Below are positions 1 to 11,969 of a stretch of DNA of 64,000 nt, one piece after another. The notes under the pieces are model-generated. The model was not told the DNA's origin and ran no database searches. It worked only from the letters and a program-made list of their open reading frames with translations. The position numbers and the translations under genes are program-made. Source of the DNA: Psoroptes ovis (Eukaryota > Arthropoda > Arachnida > Sarcoptiformes > Psoroptidae); assembly GCA_002943765.1 (NCBI GenBank), contig PQWQ01000002.1, positions 2,542,001 through 2,606,000 on the forward strand, in the 5' to 3' direction. Position 1 is the stretch's first letter. The number at the start of each line of letters is the position of its first letter.

Positions 1-693
1 CGGATCATTGTCAATTGGGGGAAATTTATCGATCATATTCGAAACGGGCGAATAAAGATCGTCAGAATTTGGTTGCGGTGCTGGAGATACTGATGCTGGA
101 GGAACTGAAATCGTAGAAGCCGAAGATTTATTTGCGCCTCCAGGACCGATTGAAACACCATTCTTAGGCGAATCCCACATGGCATCCATTGCGACTGTAG
201 GCGGTAAATGTTTTGAAGTCGTTCCAGTCAATCCTGCCATTTTAATCAATTTCAGCGATTTTGGCTGTGATTTAGCTGGTTGTGAAGCAATCGTTGCCCA
301 TGTTGTCGATTTTTTTGCAGACGATGCGAACGATGCTAAATTACCATATTTATCAGATTTCGAAACCGATTTGTCTGTAATAAAATATAATGTATGACAT
401 ATGTAAAAAAATCATCAGAATGTATTACCAGAATGTTGATCTATATTACTGTGATAACCGTAAAGAGAATCGTTGGCAATAACAGCGGCATTAGGGTCAC
501 GAGCAGCAGATGAGTAGTTCAATCGATTATTGTCATTGTCAAAATTGTTTGAGCGTTGTTGATGTTGATTTCCCCAAAATGAATCATTTGAGTTGGTTGT
601 TGATGATGAATAATAGGACGATGCGTTGTTGCCATATGTACTATTATCTTTTTGTTGATTATTTGCTCCATAGGCTTTTTGTGAGCCAAACAT
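1..693 (-). CDS. Ythdf: YTH-domain family protein (YTHDF) N-terminal region, partial
   Basis: This is the N-terminal low-complexity part of a cytoplasmic m6A-RNA reader. The YTH domain itself would lie beyond the left edge. Two exons are visible: 429-693 and 1-374, joined across a 54-nt intron (375-428) with GT..AG ends and matching phase. The first exon is rich in Asn, Ser, Gln and Tyr. The second contains TTWATIASQPAKSQPK, which closely matches the conserved SWAAIASKPAKPQPK stretch of animal YTHDF1-3, followed by a Ser/Pro-rich linker. The ATG at 693 is used because the frame is closed by TAA just upstream and no AG acceptor lies between. Upstream residues LFDA also resemble the YTHDF sequence before FG, so the true start is uncertain. 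Family identity rests on one motif plus composition. Confidence 0.6.
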
Positions 694-3599
694 TGCATCA
701 AATAATTTTTATGTAATTTCTTATTATTTTTTTAAAATATCGATGATACAGTTAAAAATGACTTTAAAGATTAAAGTTTAATCTACTGAAAACAAATAAA
801 TCAATAGATAATTAGTTTTTTTAAATTTTCATAAGTAAAATTCGATATTTTTGAATTGGGATTGATAATCAGATATCAATATATCAATAGTAATCACCAA
901 AGTATAAAGCAGGGAAGATCAGAAAGTTGTGTAATTAAATGAACCCATCGAAATAGAAAACAATTGAAATTATTGTAATGAGAAAAATAAAAAATACGCA
1001 CTGAATTGAGTATTCAAATTTTAAATATAATTATTCCTGGAATTCAATTACTTATTATATAAAACACAAACAGATTATGTATGATACACACAAATATTGA
1101 TTAAAAGCCAATCACACCGATATATTCTCAAAATAATTATCAAATATAAACACAGATGATAAATTATTTCTAAAATAATTACGATTTAATATTTTTAAAA
1201 TATTCGATGTTCTTTATTATTGTTGCTTATGATTGTTAATGAAATACCTACGTAAATATTTAAAATAACAAAAAACAAGAATTTTTGATTCAATTAAAAA
1301 AGAAAATCCACAGAATAATTTTCAATTATTCAAAAATTAATCTTGCTAATACAATAAACAAATACACGTTATGATGAAACAAATTGAAACAATTCATACA
1401 CAAATATTATTACAACACTTTTCTAGTTAATAATTTAGATGAATTTTTGATTAAAAATTTCAAAAATTGATAAAAAAATTCACCAAATATTGTGTAAAAT
1501 CCCACAAACACAAATTTTTATAAAAATTTATTCTTTAAATTATTGTTTATTATTGTTTTTAATGGTTACCAACAATAATCAAGAATCGATAAATAAATAT
1601 ATCTTTTTCATTTATTGATTCTATCGTTTATTTGATTAAAAAGAAAAAACCCTACCAAAAAAAAAATTAGGTCCAATTTTTTTTCTAAAACAAATTGTAA
1701 AGTCACACATACACAGTTAGCGGTGAAATATACTACAAAACACACACATACACACTTTTACGCAAAACAAAACATTGAATTCAAAGCAAAGAAATAAAAA
1801 AAAATGAAAAAAATACGACATTAAAATGTTACAGCCACACACACATATACACCAAATTATCATTGAAATAAATGGAAAAAATTAAACGAATATTTTTTTT
1901 TTTTTTGTTTATTTTTTATGTCTTCCTTCGTGTATTTTTTTCAGTGTTGCAACAATAACAATTCCAATACAAAACACAGAAAAAAAATACTCAAAATTTG
2001 AGTTTTTTTTTGAAAGAATCAACAAAATAAAAGGGGAAAAATCATTCGAAAATCACCAACAATAGTAGTAGTACATTGATCAATGAAAAAGCGAGTCATC
2101 ACTGGTTTTTAACTGTGTTGAAATTTTTTCTTTTTTCACTTAGATTAGTGTAGAAGCTCAAATATCGTTCGATCATCATTCATATATGAGAATGAATGTG
2201 TATTTTCGATTTACATTTTTTCACCGCTACTTTTTTTTCGAAGTAATCGACTTAAAAGATTCTCTTCTCATGAAACTATGCTTCTACCTTTTTACTAACT
2301 TTTTTTCTGATTGTTTTTTTTCAGTCACAAATTTCTGGTTTTTTTCCTCTTTCTTTCGAAAAAAAGAAGAATTACAAGTAAGGTAGCGGTAACGGAAGTA
2401 GTGGTGGTCAAGTTATTCGATGGATGGTGTAATTAAAGTTTGAAGCTTAATATTAAAAGTTTGCCCGCCTTTTTTCTAATGAGCATGTCTGGAAAAATTT
2501 TCTGGCCAAATTTCGCCATCTTTTTTAACAAACATGAACCCTTTAGGTCAATATACCCTGATTGAAATTTTTTTTTTTTTTTTTTTGATGATTAAGATTT
2601 AAAGTCTTTGATTATAAAGAATTTTATAAGAAATAAAATAAAATTAAGAAAGATTTATGATAAGATGAAAAATAATAAAGGAATTCTTGAGAATTCTTGT
2701 TATCGTTCGAAAAAAAATCCTTGATTATATCATATCGATGTGAAAATGAAAATTTTAAAAACGAAATAAAAACATATTTTTTCTTTTAATCATTCATACA
2801 AATTTACATTGCGTTTATCATACGCAATTGTTGTTGTGTTTATTGTTGAAAAGAGAAGAGAAATAATAATAATAATAATATTATAATAAACCCAAAATTC
2901 ACAACGTCATCATTTGATAATGATGATGATTCTCATGGACGCCATCAACTATTATTTGTTTGAAGGATTTTTTATATTATAATAATAATAATTATCATCA
3001 TTATTATTTTTCCACTATATCAATCAGCAATACATGTGTGTGTGTGTATGTACAGCAACAGTATATTATTAAACAACATTCTCATGTATATTTTTTGAAA
3101 GAACAAGAAGAAAACGAAAAAAAAAAGATTCACATTCATTCATTGTGAATTAAACATTTGAATAAACAAAAAAAAAAGAAATTTTAAATTCCAATGAATA
3201 GAGAATTTGAATGTCTATTTGGAAATCCGAATAGCGAATAATGGTTACAAATATATCGAAAAAAATAGTTTAGTTTTGATTGAAAAGGCTTGCCATGCAT
3301 TGGATGGTATTAGCCATTTGCAACAATTATCTACTCAGACTAAAAATATTATAGAGAAAATAAATAAATAAATACAGTTATATACATTAGTAAATATATA
3401 AACATTATTTTTTTTCCGAAGGATAAATTATTGATCATGAATGAATGAATGGTTTTTGATGATGATGAAGAAAAGAGTAACATTATTTATCATATCTTTC
3501 TACTATGTTTTCAATGCTAAATGACCAATTTTTTTCTTTTTCTTCAAGATACATCGTCTCAAACTTTTTCAAACAACTTTGAATGAAAATTTTGCCACA

Positions 3600-4005
3600 A
3601 AACCACTAATAATCATCAATGATGTTTGAATCATTATGATTTCTGGCACTGTTGCTGATGATGTTGATGATAAGTATTAGCAATCTGAAAAAGAAGAAAA
3701 ATCCATAGATTTCTTCATTGACAAAAAATAATAATCTTCAAAGATATTGAAGAAAAGATGTTAAAAAAATTTAAACTTTGTACACGAAAAAAAAAATCTG
3801 GAAATTCAATCAGATAACCGGATTTTTCTTAATCATTATTCATTCATTTTCAATCTTTTCTTAGCAAAGAAAGGAAAAAAGTTGAATTACCATTGTGTCC
3901 ACACAAGATTCACGAAAAGAGTCATCATCATTATCATCAAAGTCGTCGACAGCGTCCACGACAATAAAGACGACGACGACCGGTAAACCAATCAGACCGG
4001 TATTT
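3600..4005 (-). other. Candidate 5' noncoding exons of a minus-strand transcript
   Basis: On the minus strand a GC-richer block (about 4005-3891) ends in ACAATG followed by a GTAATTC donor. 206 nt further on lies a strong polypyrimidine acceptor (TTCTTCTTTTTCAG, exon starting at 3684). Joined, the two blocks are phase-compatible and encode an acidic peptide that stops soon after. The only in-frame ATG is the one at the donor, so a long protein is not supported. The pair could be untranslated leader exons of Ythdf with a short upstream ORF, or chance. Confidence 0.22.
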
Positions 4006-5098
4006 TATTTTTTCATTTATATTTTTGTTTTCACAAAATCATAGTTGAAGATCATAAAATATTTTCTTCCCCTCTCTCATATTCAAGTCGATTCAACTTT
4101 TTTTTTCATTATTATCATGATGGCATTAATATTATTCTAAATGTATGGTATATAAGTGCTCAAAGAAATATTTGTGTGAATGAACAATATTTTTTTCAAT
4201 TATTTATTTATTTTTTGAAAGTTCATTCAATGTTCAACAAGAATTCATTAACCTTTGATTCTTTGTTGTTTGCTTGTTGTCGATGGAATGATTATAGCAA
4301 TGAATTTAATGATAATGGTCAAAATTATAGCATCGTTGAATAATCGTTTTGTAATTTTTTTTTTCTTAAGAAATTGTCATTTCCAAAATTTTCCATAATG
4401 AAATTGGATCAGAAAGTACTTATTCATTCATATTTCTTGGATTTTAACTAAAAATAAATGAATGGATAATATAAGAATGAAATGATTGGAAAATGTATCT
4501 GTAGAAAATTTTTGAACAATTTCAAGTTAACATCAAGCTATTGCAATCAATCGAGACACACGATGATTCATTCATTCTTTCACTCGTTCATTCATTTATT
4601 CAGACATTCTTTGATTCATTTTGAACAAATTCTCATAACAATCCATGATTTTATATTACAATTCCGACATGAAAAAAATTGTTACATAATTCATCTTTTT
4701 ATTTTTTTAAAAATCATTTCTATATCATTATTTCATCATTTTTTTTTTTAAATGGAAAACACCTACTTTCGAATTGTTATTTTTGGATTTTAAATATTTT
4801 TTTTTCTTTTTTTCTGTATGTTCAATATTGAAAATGGATTTATTATGAAATCTTTGAAGAAAAAAGAAAAAAATGGAAAACATCACCATTTGAAATGTAG
4901 AAATACTAATTTTTGTTTTTGTTTGTTTTGTGTTTGTTATTTTCGGTTTCCGTTTCTGAGAATTAGAAAAAAATTTATTTGTTTACAAACAGTACTACCA
5001 TCTGTCGATGGAAATAGAAGAAACTTTTAACTTTTCATCGACCTTTTTCGAGCTGGAGGCCGAAGACGTATTGTAGCAACTCAGAGTAAAGGAGGCGC

Positions 5099-5116
5099 TG
5101 ACGTAAAACTACGTCA
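5099..5116. promoter_or_regulatory. CRE-like palindrome upstream of jub
   Basis: A perfect 7-bp inverted repeat TGACGTA-AAAC-TACGTCA sits inside a locally GC-richer block (5040-5160). Each arm resembles a CREB/ATF half site. It lies about 540 bp upstream of the jub start codon. A regulatory role is inference from the motif only. Confidence 0.3.
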
Positions 5117-5654
5117 GTATACTACGTTGTAATGGAAAATACCGGCACTTAGATATCAGAAGTTTCATTATCACGGTCTGCAATCAACAATTAAAAGGCA
5201 AAAAATGGTCTTCAGTCATATTCTCATTTTTTTTCCTTAAATTTCACATGAATAATGAAATATTGGATTTAAATTTTCCATACATTTTTTGCTAGTATAT
5301 GAAATGCCAAAAAGGCAACAAATAAAAAACATGTTCAATGGTTTGTTATTATTTTTTTCACAAACAAACAAATGATCAAATGATTGTTTGAAAGCAAAGT
5401 AATGCAATGAAAATCTATGTATCTTCGTTCATTTGTTGGTTTGTTTGTCATTCACCATTCACCAGTTGCGCCATCATACACATTTGCCAGTGTTTTTCGT
5501 TTGTTTGTAAACATTAAAAATAATTAATATATTGAAATTAGATAATCTCATCGATCTCAATATTTTCTCATAAATATTTGATAAATGTAAATCAAACAGG
5601 TGATTTTTTAAAATAATTTTTTTTTTTTGGTTTCGTTTATGACGTAAAGAAAAT

Positions 5655-6979
5655 ATGGATGATATAAATAGCATTCTACGTGATTTATCATTATTTGAGC
5701 CAAATTCAAATATCATTAATGGTGAAAAGAATGATCGAAAATTGTTATCAACACCAACAGCCACTAATATAAATAATAATAATATATCAATGACAAATAA
5801 AAGTGCCAAACCGTGTAGACCGCCACCACCACCACCAGTACATCAATTATCATCATCATCTTCATCTTTGGTAGGTAAATTTAAGAAAGCAGCCATACCA
5901 TTGCCAAATCAATCGCTACCAATACAATCAATTAATGGTATAAACGGAAAGAATTCATCTAATGATAGTACATTGGCAACAGCTGTTCGTGCTACTGTTG
6001 AAACTAAAAAATCATTCACTTCTAATACTTCTTCATCCACAATGAATCCAACGTTTAATTCAACTACCAATGGAAAATCGATGACTGGTCAGCAACAACA
6101 TCAATCCTCAACACATCAATCTCCATATTTTAATACTTCAAATTTAAACACTATGAACTGTAATAAAAACATCCAACAAAATGAAACAGCTACGAACGCA
6201 AATCGCATAGGCACTAACATTCATCTAAATTATGATGTTACACCGCCAAAACCGTTAGGTAAATCAGAAGCGGAGAAAAAAATTGAAGCATTAACACAAG
6301 AAATTGAAAAAGAAATGGAGGAGAAAGATCCAGTTGGTGATTATTTTGGCATATGTTGTCATTGTGGTGAAAAAGTTTTAGGAGTCATTGATGCATGTCA
6401 AGCTATGGGAAATTTATATCATACAAATTGTTTTACTTGTTGCTCATGTGGTCGTCCATTAAGAGGTATAATTAAAATTGATCGAATTAATTATGAATGC
6501 TAATTGAATTCTTCTTATTAGGCAAAGCATTCTATAATGTTTTAGGAAAAGTATATTGTGAAGAAGATTATCTTTATTGTGGATTTCAACAAACAGCTGA
6601 TCGTTGTGCCATATGTGGTCATTTAATTATGGAAACAATTTTACATGCAATGGGCAAATCTTATCATCCTGGATGCTTTCGCTGCCAACAATGTAATGAA
6701 TGTTTGGATGGCGTTCCATTCACCGTCGATGTACACAATCGTATATTCTGTGTATCTGATTATCATAAATTATATGCACCAAAATGCGCTGTCTGTAATA
6801 CACCAATTGTACCGATGGAAGGTTCAGAAGAAACTGTACGTGTAGTCTCAATGGATAAAGATTATCACATTGATTGTTATATCTGTGAAGACTGTAATCT
6901 ACAATTGACCGATGGTACATGTTATCCATTAAATGGACATCTCTTATGCAAAAAATGTCATATTATTCGATTACAATGA
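5655..6979 (+). CDS. jub: Ajuba/LIMD1/WTIP family LIM protein
   Basis: This is a scaffold of adherens junctions and centrosomes that, in the known family, restrains LATS/Warts kinase in Hippo signalling and joins P-body mRNA silencing. Exons are 5655-6465 and 6522-6979. The 56-nt intron falls inside LIM1, and joining gives RPLRG-KAFYNV in phase, 422 aa in total. The N-terminal ~230 residues are disordered with a six-proline run (RPPPPPPV). Three consecutive LIM zinc-binding domains follow, at roughly residues 234-292, 299-355 and 359-418, with all expected Cys/His pairs (e.g. [31 protein letters not shown]). Signature stretches [38 protein letters not shown] and PLNGHLLC are characteristic of Ajuba/LIMD1 rather than zyxin. 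A candidate AATAAA is at about 7102-7107. The 3' end converges on RPL13. Confidence 0.95.
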
Positions 6980-7227
6980 ATTCCAAACTAATGGCTGCTG
7001 ATATATTTCATTCACTTAACAATTTAAACGACTTTTTCGAAAATTTAAAATTACTATTTGATAAAAACTTAAACAATTGAAATCTGACTAAAAGAATAAT
7101 CAATAAATGGACTATCTACTTTGCTGTAAATAATGATGATAGCAATCAACGATATTTTACAATAACTTTTACCTTTTTTTCAATTTTATTAAAGCAAAAA
7201 AAATCAATTTAAAAAGTTATATTTATT

Positions 7228-7932
7228 TTATTTCTTTTTCGGTGCATCCAATGCTTCGGCCGCTTCTTTTTCTTTCTTTTCACGGATTCCGATCAAACGT
7301 TTATTAGCACGAGCACGACGGAGTGAGTGATAAGCATTGAATTTCTTTTCTTCTTCTGTTGGCACTCTTGCCTTCTCAGATTTCAATGATTTTTTGTTCT
7401 TTACGATTGGGAATATTGTGCCAGTAACTTGTTGTGCTAATTTCATTTCTTCGGCACTTGATTCACCAGTTCTTAATTTTTTCGAATTCTTAGGGAACAA
7501 AATCAATCTTGATCGATATTCTTTAAGACGTGCAACATTACGTTGAATCGATTCAACCGAACGATTTTTGCGTCGATAATCGACTTTAATACCAATGGCT
7601 AAATATGATCAAAAATAATCAATCGTTTGTTCATCAAATTATGTAAAATTTGACTTACTTGGAGCAAATCTTCGTGGAATACCAGCCGATTTCAATTCAT
7701 CAATCGTAAAACCCCGTCCAAGACGCACTTTTGAATTATATTTAATCGTCGGACAATGTACCAGTGGTCGCAATCTTTCTGTGGGCCTTGGCGCAACTAA
7801 TCTTGCTTTGGCAACACGTGCTTGATGACGGCGTTTTTTGCGCATCGGTTGATTGTACCAACATTTAACAAAACGTTGCCAATCCTTATGGAAATGGGCA
7901 TTAGGTATCATACCATTACGTTTACCAACCAT
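7228..7932 (-). CDS. RpL13: 60S ribosomal protein L13 (eL13)
   Basis: Large-subunit ribosomal protein. Exons are 7659-7932 and 7228-7598, with a 60-nt intron (7599-7658; GTAAGT donor, TTTAG acceptor), giving 214 aa against about 211 in human. It begins [18 protein letters not shown] and contains the family-diagnostic [52 protein letters not shown] and [14 protein letters not shown] segments. It ends in a lysine-rich tail (APKKK). The splice restores [16 protein letters not shown] in register with the family. Its stop codon lies 248 bp from that of the convergent jub gene. Codon use is ordinary and there is no sign of a pseudogene. Confidence 0.97.
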
Positions 7933-8305
7933 TTTGAATGAATTATAATGTTATTCAATTAAAATAATCAAAATGTAAGAGGCCAAAATATTTATAAACA
8001 AACTTTAGTGGCCAGCAAAACAATGGGAAAAGGAAGATTGAACGCTGAATGTGCATGCTGTGCTGACAAAAAGAACACATGCTCGTTTCAATTTTTGAAC
8101 GAAAAAAAAGAAAAAATTTGGGCACAATTCATAAACAATGTTTCGAAATTTTATTTTTTTATACATATAAAAATGAATTTTTTTCTCGAATGAAAAAAAA
8201 ATTATTAATGCTAAAATGTTTTTTACCACTTTTTCTGGGACAAAATAAGGATAATAATGATGAAAATTTGAAAAATATAAATTCTAAATATCTCGTCAAA
8301 TATAA
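7933..8305. promoter_or_regulatory. RpL13 upstream region with TATA-like box
   Basis: This spacer lies between the RpL13 start codon and the 3' end of the ZC3H18-like gene. On the minus strand it carries TATAAATA (7989-7996), about 55 bp upstream of the RpL13 ATG. Between them is a pyrimidine patch, CCTCTTAC, that could be part of a TOP-like leader. The spacing from the TATA box to that patch is shorter than usual, so no start site is asserted. Overlapping small ORFs on both strands look accidental. Confidence 0.35.
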
Positions 8306-10607
8306 TTAATTTTTTGAACTCAATTTTCTTTCAATGGCTTCTTCCACTGCTTTTAATTTCATTAACAATTCTTCTCTTCGATGATTTTTTGCCAACGATA
8401 CTTCTTTTTCCGATGATTTTGTAGACATTTGTGAATCATCTTCAATATTAAATTCTTGTTCATCATCAACGAAATCATCATTATTATCATATAATGAACG
8501 ATTACTTTGTAAGCTTTTTTGGCTTATCTTTGAAAATGATGAATTCTCATCCATGTCATCCGATAAATTGCTACCATTTAATTGTTCGTTGATGATTGTA
8601 TCTTGTTTAATTGATTGTTGCTAAAATAAAAATACAATCGATAAAAAAATTGAAATCACTCCATATGTAACTTTACCTTTTTCATAAATGTCATTTTTAT
8701 CGGCACTTTACCAGCCATTTCTGCTTTAGATTTTTTTACATTCGTTATTGCATGATCGCCTTTGAGTGAAGGCTTGTTCATATTTTTGATATTTGCATCA
8801 TCATCATTGTGATAATGACGTGATTTAGATGATGATCTAATCAAACGATTTTCATCAGAACTTCTACGCGTCTTATTTGAGGACGATGTGGACAATCTGG
8901 CCGCATTATTTCGCTTGGAATTAACTGAATCGGTAGGGTGTGGATGATTACCATCATCAGAATCGGAGGCCGAGTAATAACTGTCAGAATCAGATAATGA
9001 CTCAGACCAAGAATCGAATGATTTGGCTGAACGATCATCATCATCTTTTTTTAAAGCGACTGAAGAAGCTGTTGACAATTGAATGAGTTGTTATTGATTA
9101 ATTTTGATTGATATTCATTAATGTCTGAATTTACCATTAGATTTTTTGGGTATTCTAGCGAAACCTTTTGATTTGTTACTATTTTCATTATGAACTTCAT
9201 AAAAATATCAATTATAAATCTGAGAAAATTTTTGAGGTTAAAAACTCACCATTATCCATGAAACGACTACGAGAATCCGGACTTGGTCTACTATAAGGTA
9301 ATTTTCTACTACCATTCGACGATGATGAACAAATTGATGATAACGATGACATTGATTCAGATCGACTTTTATCATTTAGCTTTTTATTGTAGAATAATTC
9401 TCCATATCTGGCGCCAGCGGGTATATCTCGATTTCTATAAGCATTTTGTTTAGCTTGTGGAGATTTAGATCGGCGCCAGGGATCTCGATATGAATCGGTA
9501 CGATTGAATTGTGAACCATAATAGTTAGAACGAGGACGATAATTTGATGATGATGATGTTGATGAATATGGTTGGCCTGATGAACCTTGTTCAGGGGGAT
9601 CATTCCACGGAGCAGCATCATATGCTAAACGATGTCTTCGCTCCATTTCATCTTCAGATGAGGAATGTCGACGACGCTTCTCCAGAGGTACGCCACCGAG
9701 TACTGATGATGACTGGGGCAGCTGTTCTAGAATTGGAGATCGAGATTTTTCATGCTCTTCAAGCTTATTATCGAGATCTTCTTCCACTTCTTTCCGCTTG
9801 GAAGCTCGAGAAATCAATTCTCGAGCTTGTTTCAGCCCTCTTTCCCATGCTGATTCAGTAGTCAATGATTGATGCGGTGATTGAATCTTAGATTTATGAT
9901 TGATTGGTGTTGGCAAAATAGGATCTTTACCGCGAACGATTTGATTACCATAACGATCTACTCTTGGTGGCATGTAACGATTAGGATAGTCTGAATTTGA
10001 TTGTAAAAATCAAAATTAAAATAATGAAAGTTTTTAATAATAGAAATAATCGCTTACAATAAGGATGCTGCTGAGTGTTGTAATAATTTTTTCTTTCTTG
10101 CGGTAACAGTGGTCGTTTTAAATTATCGTTGATTGTAGAATTATTATTATTACCGAATGAATTTTCATCATGATTTGCAGATTGAAGTTTAGAATTTTTC
10201 AATGAATTATCTTCCTCTGAATCATCTTCTTTCACCTCTCCTTCTTCCAGCTCATCGTCAGAATCGATTTCGCCTTCATCTTTTTCTTTTTTTGGCTTTA
10301 TATTGACTGATTGTTTTATTGATTCCTTTGACATGGATGATTGCTGCTGTTTATTATTATCAAAATGATCGATTTCATTTGAATCAATATTATCATCATC
10401 ATTAAAATTTTTGATTGAATCATTTGATAATTTATGCGATGATGGTTCATCTTCTTCGAAATCTAATTCATCATCATCATTATAGGATGGATCTTTGGAT
10501 GAAAATTTTCGCTGTGGCTGCTCTTGTTGTTCATGACTGTTATTATCATCTACATCATTTTGTTGTTCAGAATCATTATGAATCGGAGATTCAAATGCTA
10601 ATGACAT
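8306..10607 (-). CDS. ZC3H18-like RNA-processing factor, zinc finger apparently absent
   Basis: Likely ortholog of ZC3H18/NHN1, a nuclear adaptor between the cap-binding complex and the RNA exosome. Five exons: 10058-10607, 9250-9990, 9135-9194, 8677-9068 and 8306-8620. All introns are 55-67 nt and phases agree, giving about 685 aa. The first ATG is at 10607; the frame is open slightly upstream without another ATG. Visible family blocks in order: acidic DEGEIDSDDELEEGEV, then TESAWERGLKQARELISRA, then DPWRRSKSP, a Ser-rich region, and the C-terminal HRREELLMKLKAVEEAIE. These match vertebrate ZC3H18 in order and spacing. The CCCH zinc finger expected between the acidic block and TESAWERG is not encoded; a Tyr/Pro-rich stretch is found there instead. 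The protein is otherwise low-complexity and probably disordered. Confidence 0.8.
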
Positions 10608-10966
10608 TTTTGTTTTCAAAAATTTTAATTTGAAAGGAAATTTTAAATTTTATGAAATATACTTATTTCACAATAAAGAAAACATTAGACTAATACAAAA
10701 AGGAGAATAAATTTTTTTTTATTAAGATATCAATTCAAAAGATTTTATAAATTTGTATTCTTAGAGAGATTTTTAAGTCATTTTGTTCTCAAAAATGATA
10801 CCATCTTCAAATTTTTGAGCACAAAATTGTTAACACCAAAAAAAAAAAAAAAAAAATACCAAAATACAAATAAATAAACAAAAGCAGAAGCATTGTTGGC
10901 TCGCGGTGTGTCAAAATGGAGCGAATCGTACATAGATAACATGACAAAATTTTTTTTGTAAAGAAT
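10608..10966. other. Spacer between ZC3H18-like gene and CCDC137
   Basis: 359 bp between the start of one minus-strand gene and the stop of the next. It contains a 19-nt A run at about 10838-10856. It must hold the promoter and 5' UTR of the ZC3H18-like gene and the 3' UTR of CCDC137. No distinct site was recognised. Confidence 0.5.
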
Positions 10967-11785
10967 TCAAATTAAATTTTTTATTCCAACTTTTTTTTTA
11001 ACTTTTGAAAATTTGTCCAAATTTGGTGGACAATGTACAGTTTCACCAAATTCAATGCATTCTTTCTGATTCCTGAATTCATCATCATTATTCAAATGTT
11101 TCAATAATCGATGTTGTTTTCGTAATTTATTTAATTTTTTACGTAATAAATTTTTTCGGTTTTTTTCTTTTTTTCGTTGCTTTTTTTCCAATAATTTCTT
11201 TTCATCATCAACACTTGTGAGCACTTCATTGTTATTTGATTTATTATCATCATTTTCAATTTTCCCACCAAGATCAACATCAAAATGTTCTTCAAGATTA
11301 GCTTCAGCCATTGACTTTGAAACGAGCTTATTAAGCCTATTCAAAAAATGATGATCACTCTCATTTGCATGCTTAATGACCATTGCAGGCAATGGTTTAG
11401 GCTTTCTTGTCATTCCAGGTTCAATTTGAAAGTGTTCAGATGGTTTTACTAAAAAAAATCAAAATTCAAACGAATTTATAAAAAATTGAGAAAAATAAAG
11501 AATGGACTCACCAACTGTAATGGATTCATCTGAAAAAATATTTTTCTTTCTTTTCGATTTAGCTTTGACAGGATTATTTCTTGATTCAATAATTTCTCGT
11601 AATTTTCTCGGTAATGGTTGATTGCTTGAATAAATGAAAAGAAAATTATTGATGAGATATATTTATTACTCTGAATTAGCTTTAAATTACGCATTTTCAT
11701 CACTGATGAAATTAAATTCTTGTAAAGGATTGATTGATTTAATCTTTTTATGGCGATCACTTTTAGGTATTCGTCTATGTTTCAT
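10967..11785 (-). CDS. CCDC137: CCDC137 homolog (nucleolar coiled-coil protein)
   Basis: Small, highly basic coiled-coil protein. The human relative is a nucleolar/chromosome-periphery protein. Three exons: 11691-11785, 11512-11624 and 10967-11448, with 66- and 63-nt introns in agreeing phases, 229 aa. Recognisable blocks are PLPRKLREIIESRNN (human counterpart PFRLREIMRSR), a KAKSKRKKN cluster, HHFLNRLNK, a long Lys/Arg-rich helix near residues 155-190, and IEFGETVHCPPNL, which parallels the human VKFGEVVLQPPEL signature. The ATG at 11785 is the only one that gives a complete first exon (MKHRRIPKSDRHKK). It is divergently arranged with the BRAT1-like gene, 184 bp apart. Confidence 0.8.
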
Positions 11786-11969
11786 AATTTATTTCAAATT
11801 AAAATTATTAAAATATGACAAATATAAATGATTGTGAAATGAAGGCAAATCGAATCAACAAACGTGAAAATCGCCACTATTTTAACCGCACACATATGTT
11901 TTCACATGAACAAAATAGATTTCGAAATTTTTTTGAAATTCTTTAAAATTTTTGCATCTTGAAATCTTC
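11786..11969. promoter_or_regulatory. Divergent promoter between CCDC137 and BRAT1-like genes
   Basis: Only 184 bp separate the two oppositely oriented start codons, so both promoters and leaders must share this segment. It is AT-rich with a central less-AT patch (CGTGAAAATCGCC, CCGCACACATATG). A CATATG E-box-type hexamer is visible near 11893. Shared regulation is inference from geometry. Confidence 0.5.

Larger units (their letters stand above)
694..5654. other. Gene-poor interval upstream of Ythdf and jub
   Basis: About 5 kb of very AT-rich sequence with long T and A tracts, ATT and TGATGA microsatellites and CATT-type repeats. Several short ORFs occur (for example around 2186-2386 and 4482-5030), but they are low-complexity translations of T-rich DNA and show no family resemblance. 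The only compositionally distinct patches are a GC-richer block near 3891-4005 and another near 5040-5160, listed separately. It probably holds the promoters and 5' noncoding parts of the minus-strand Ythdf gene and the plus-strand jub gene. Confidence 0.6.

Noticed and set aside
2186..5030. Several plus-strand ORFs of 60-90 codons
   Set aside because: Phe/Ile/His-rich translations of T-rich repeats, without splice or start context.
5474..5809. Minus-strand ORF of 111 codons overlapping the jub start
   Set aside because: Antisense to the real first exon of jub; hydrophobic composition comes from reverse reading of AT-rich DNA.
7932..8000. Clear 5' TOP initiation site for RpL13
   Set aside because: A pyrimidine patch exists but is only about 15 nt from the TATA-like box, too close to assign a start site.
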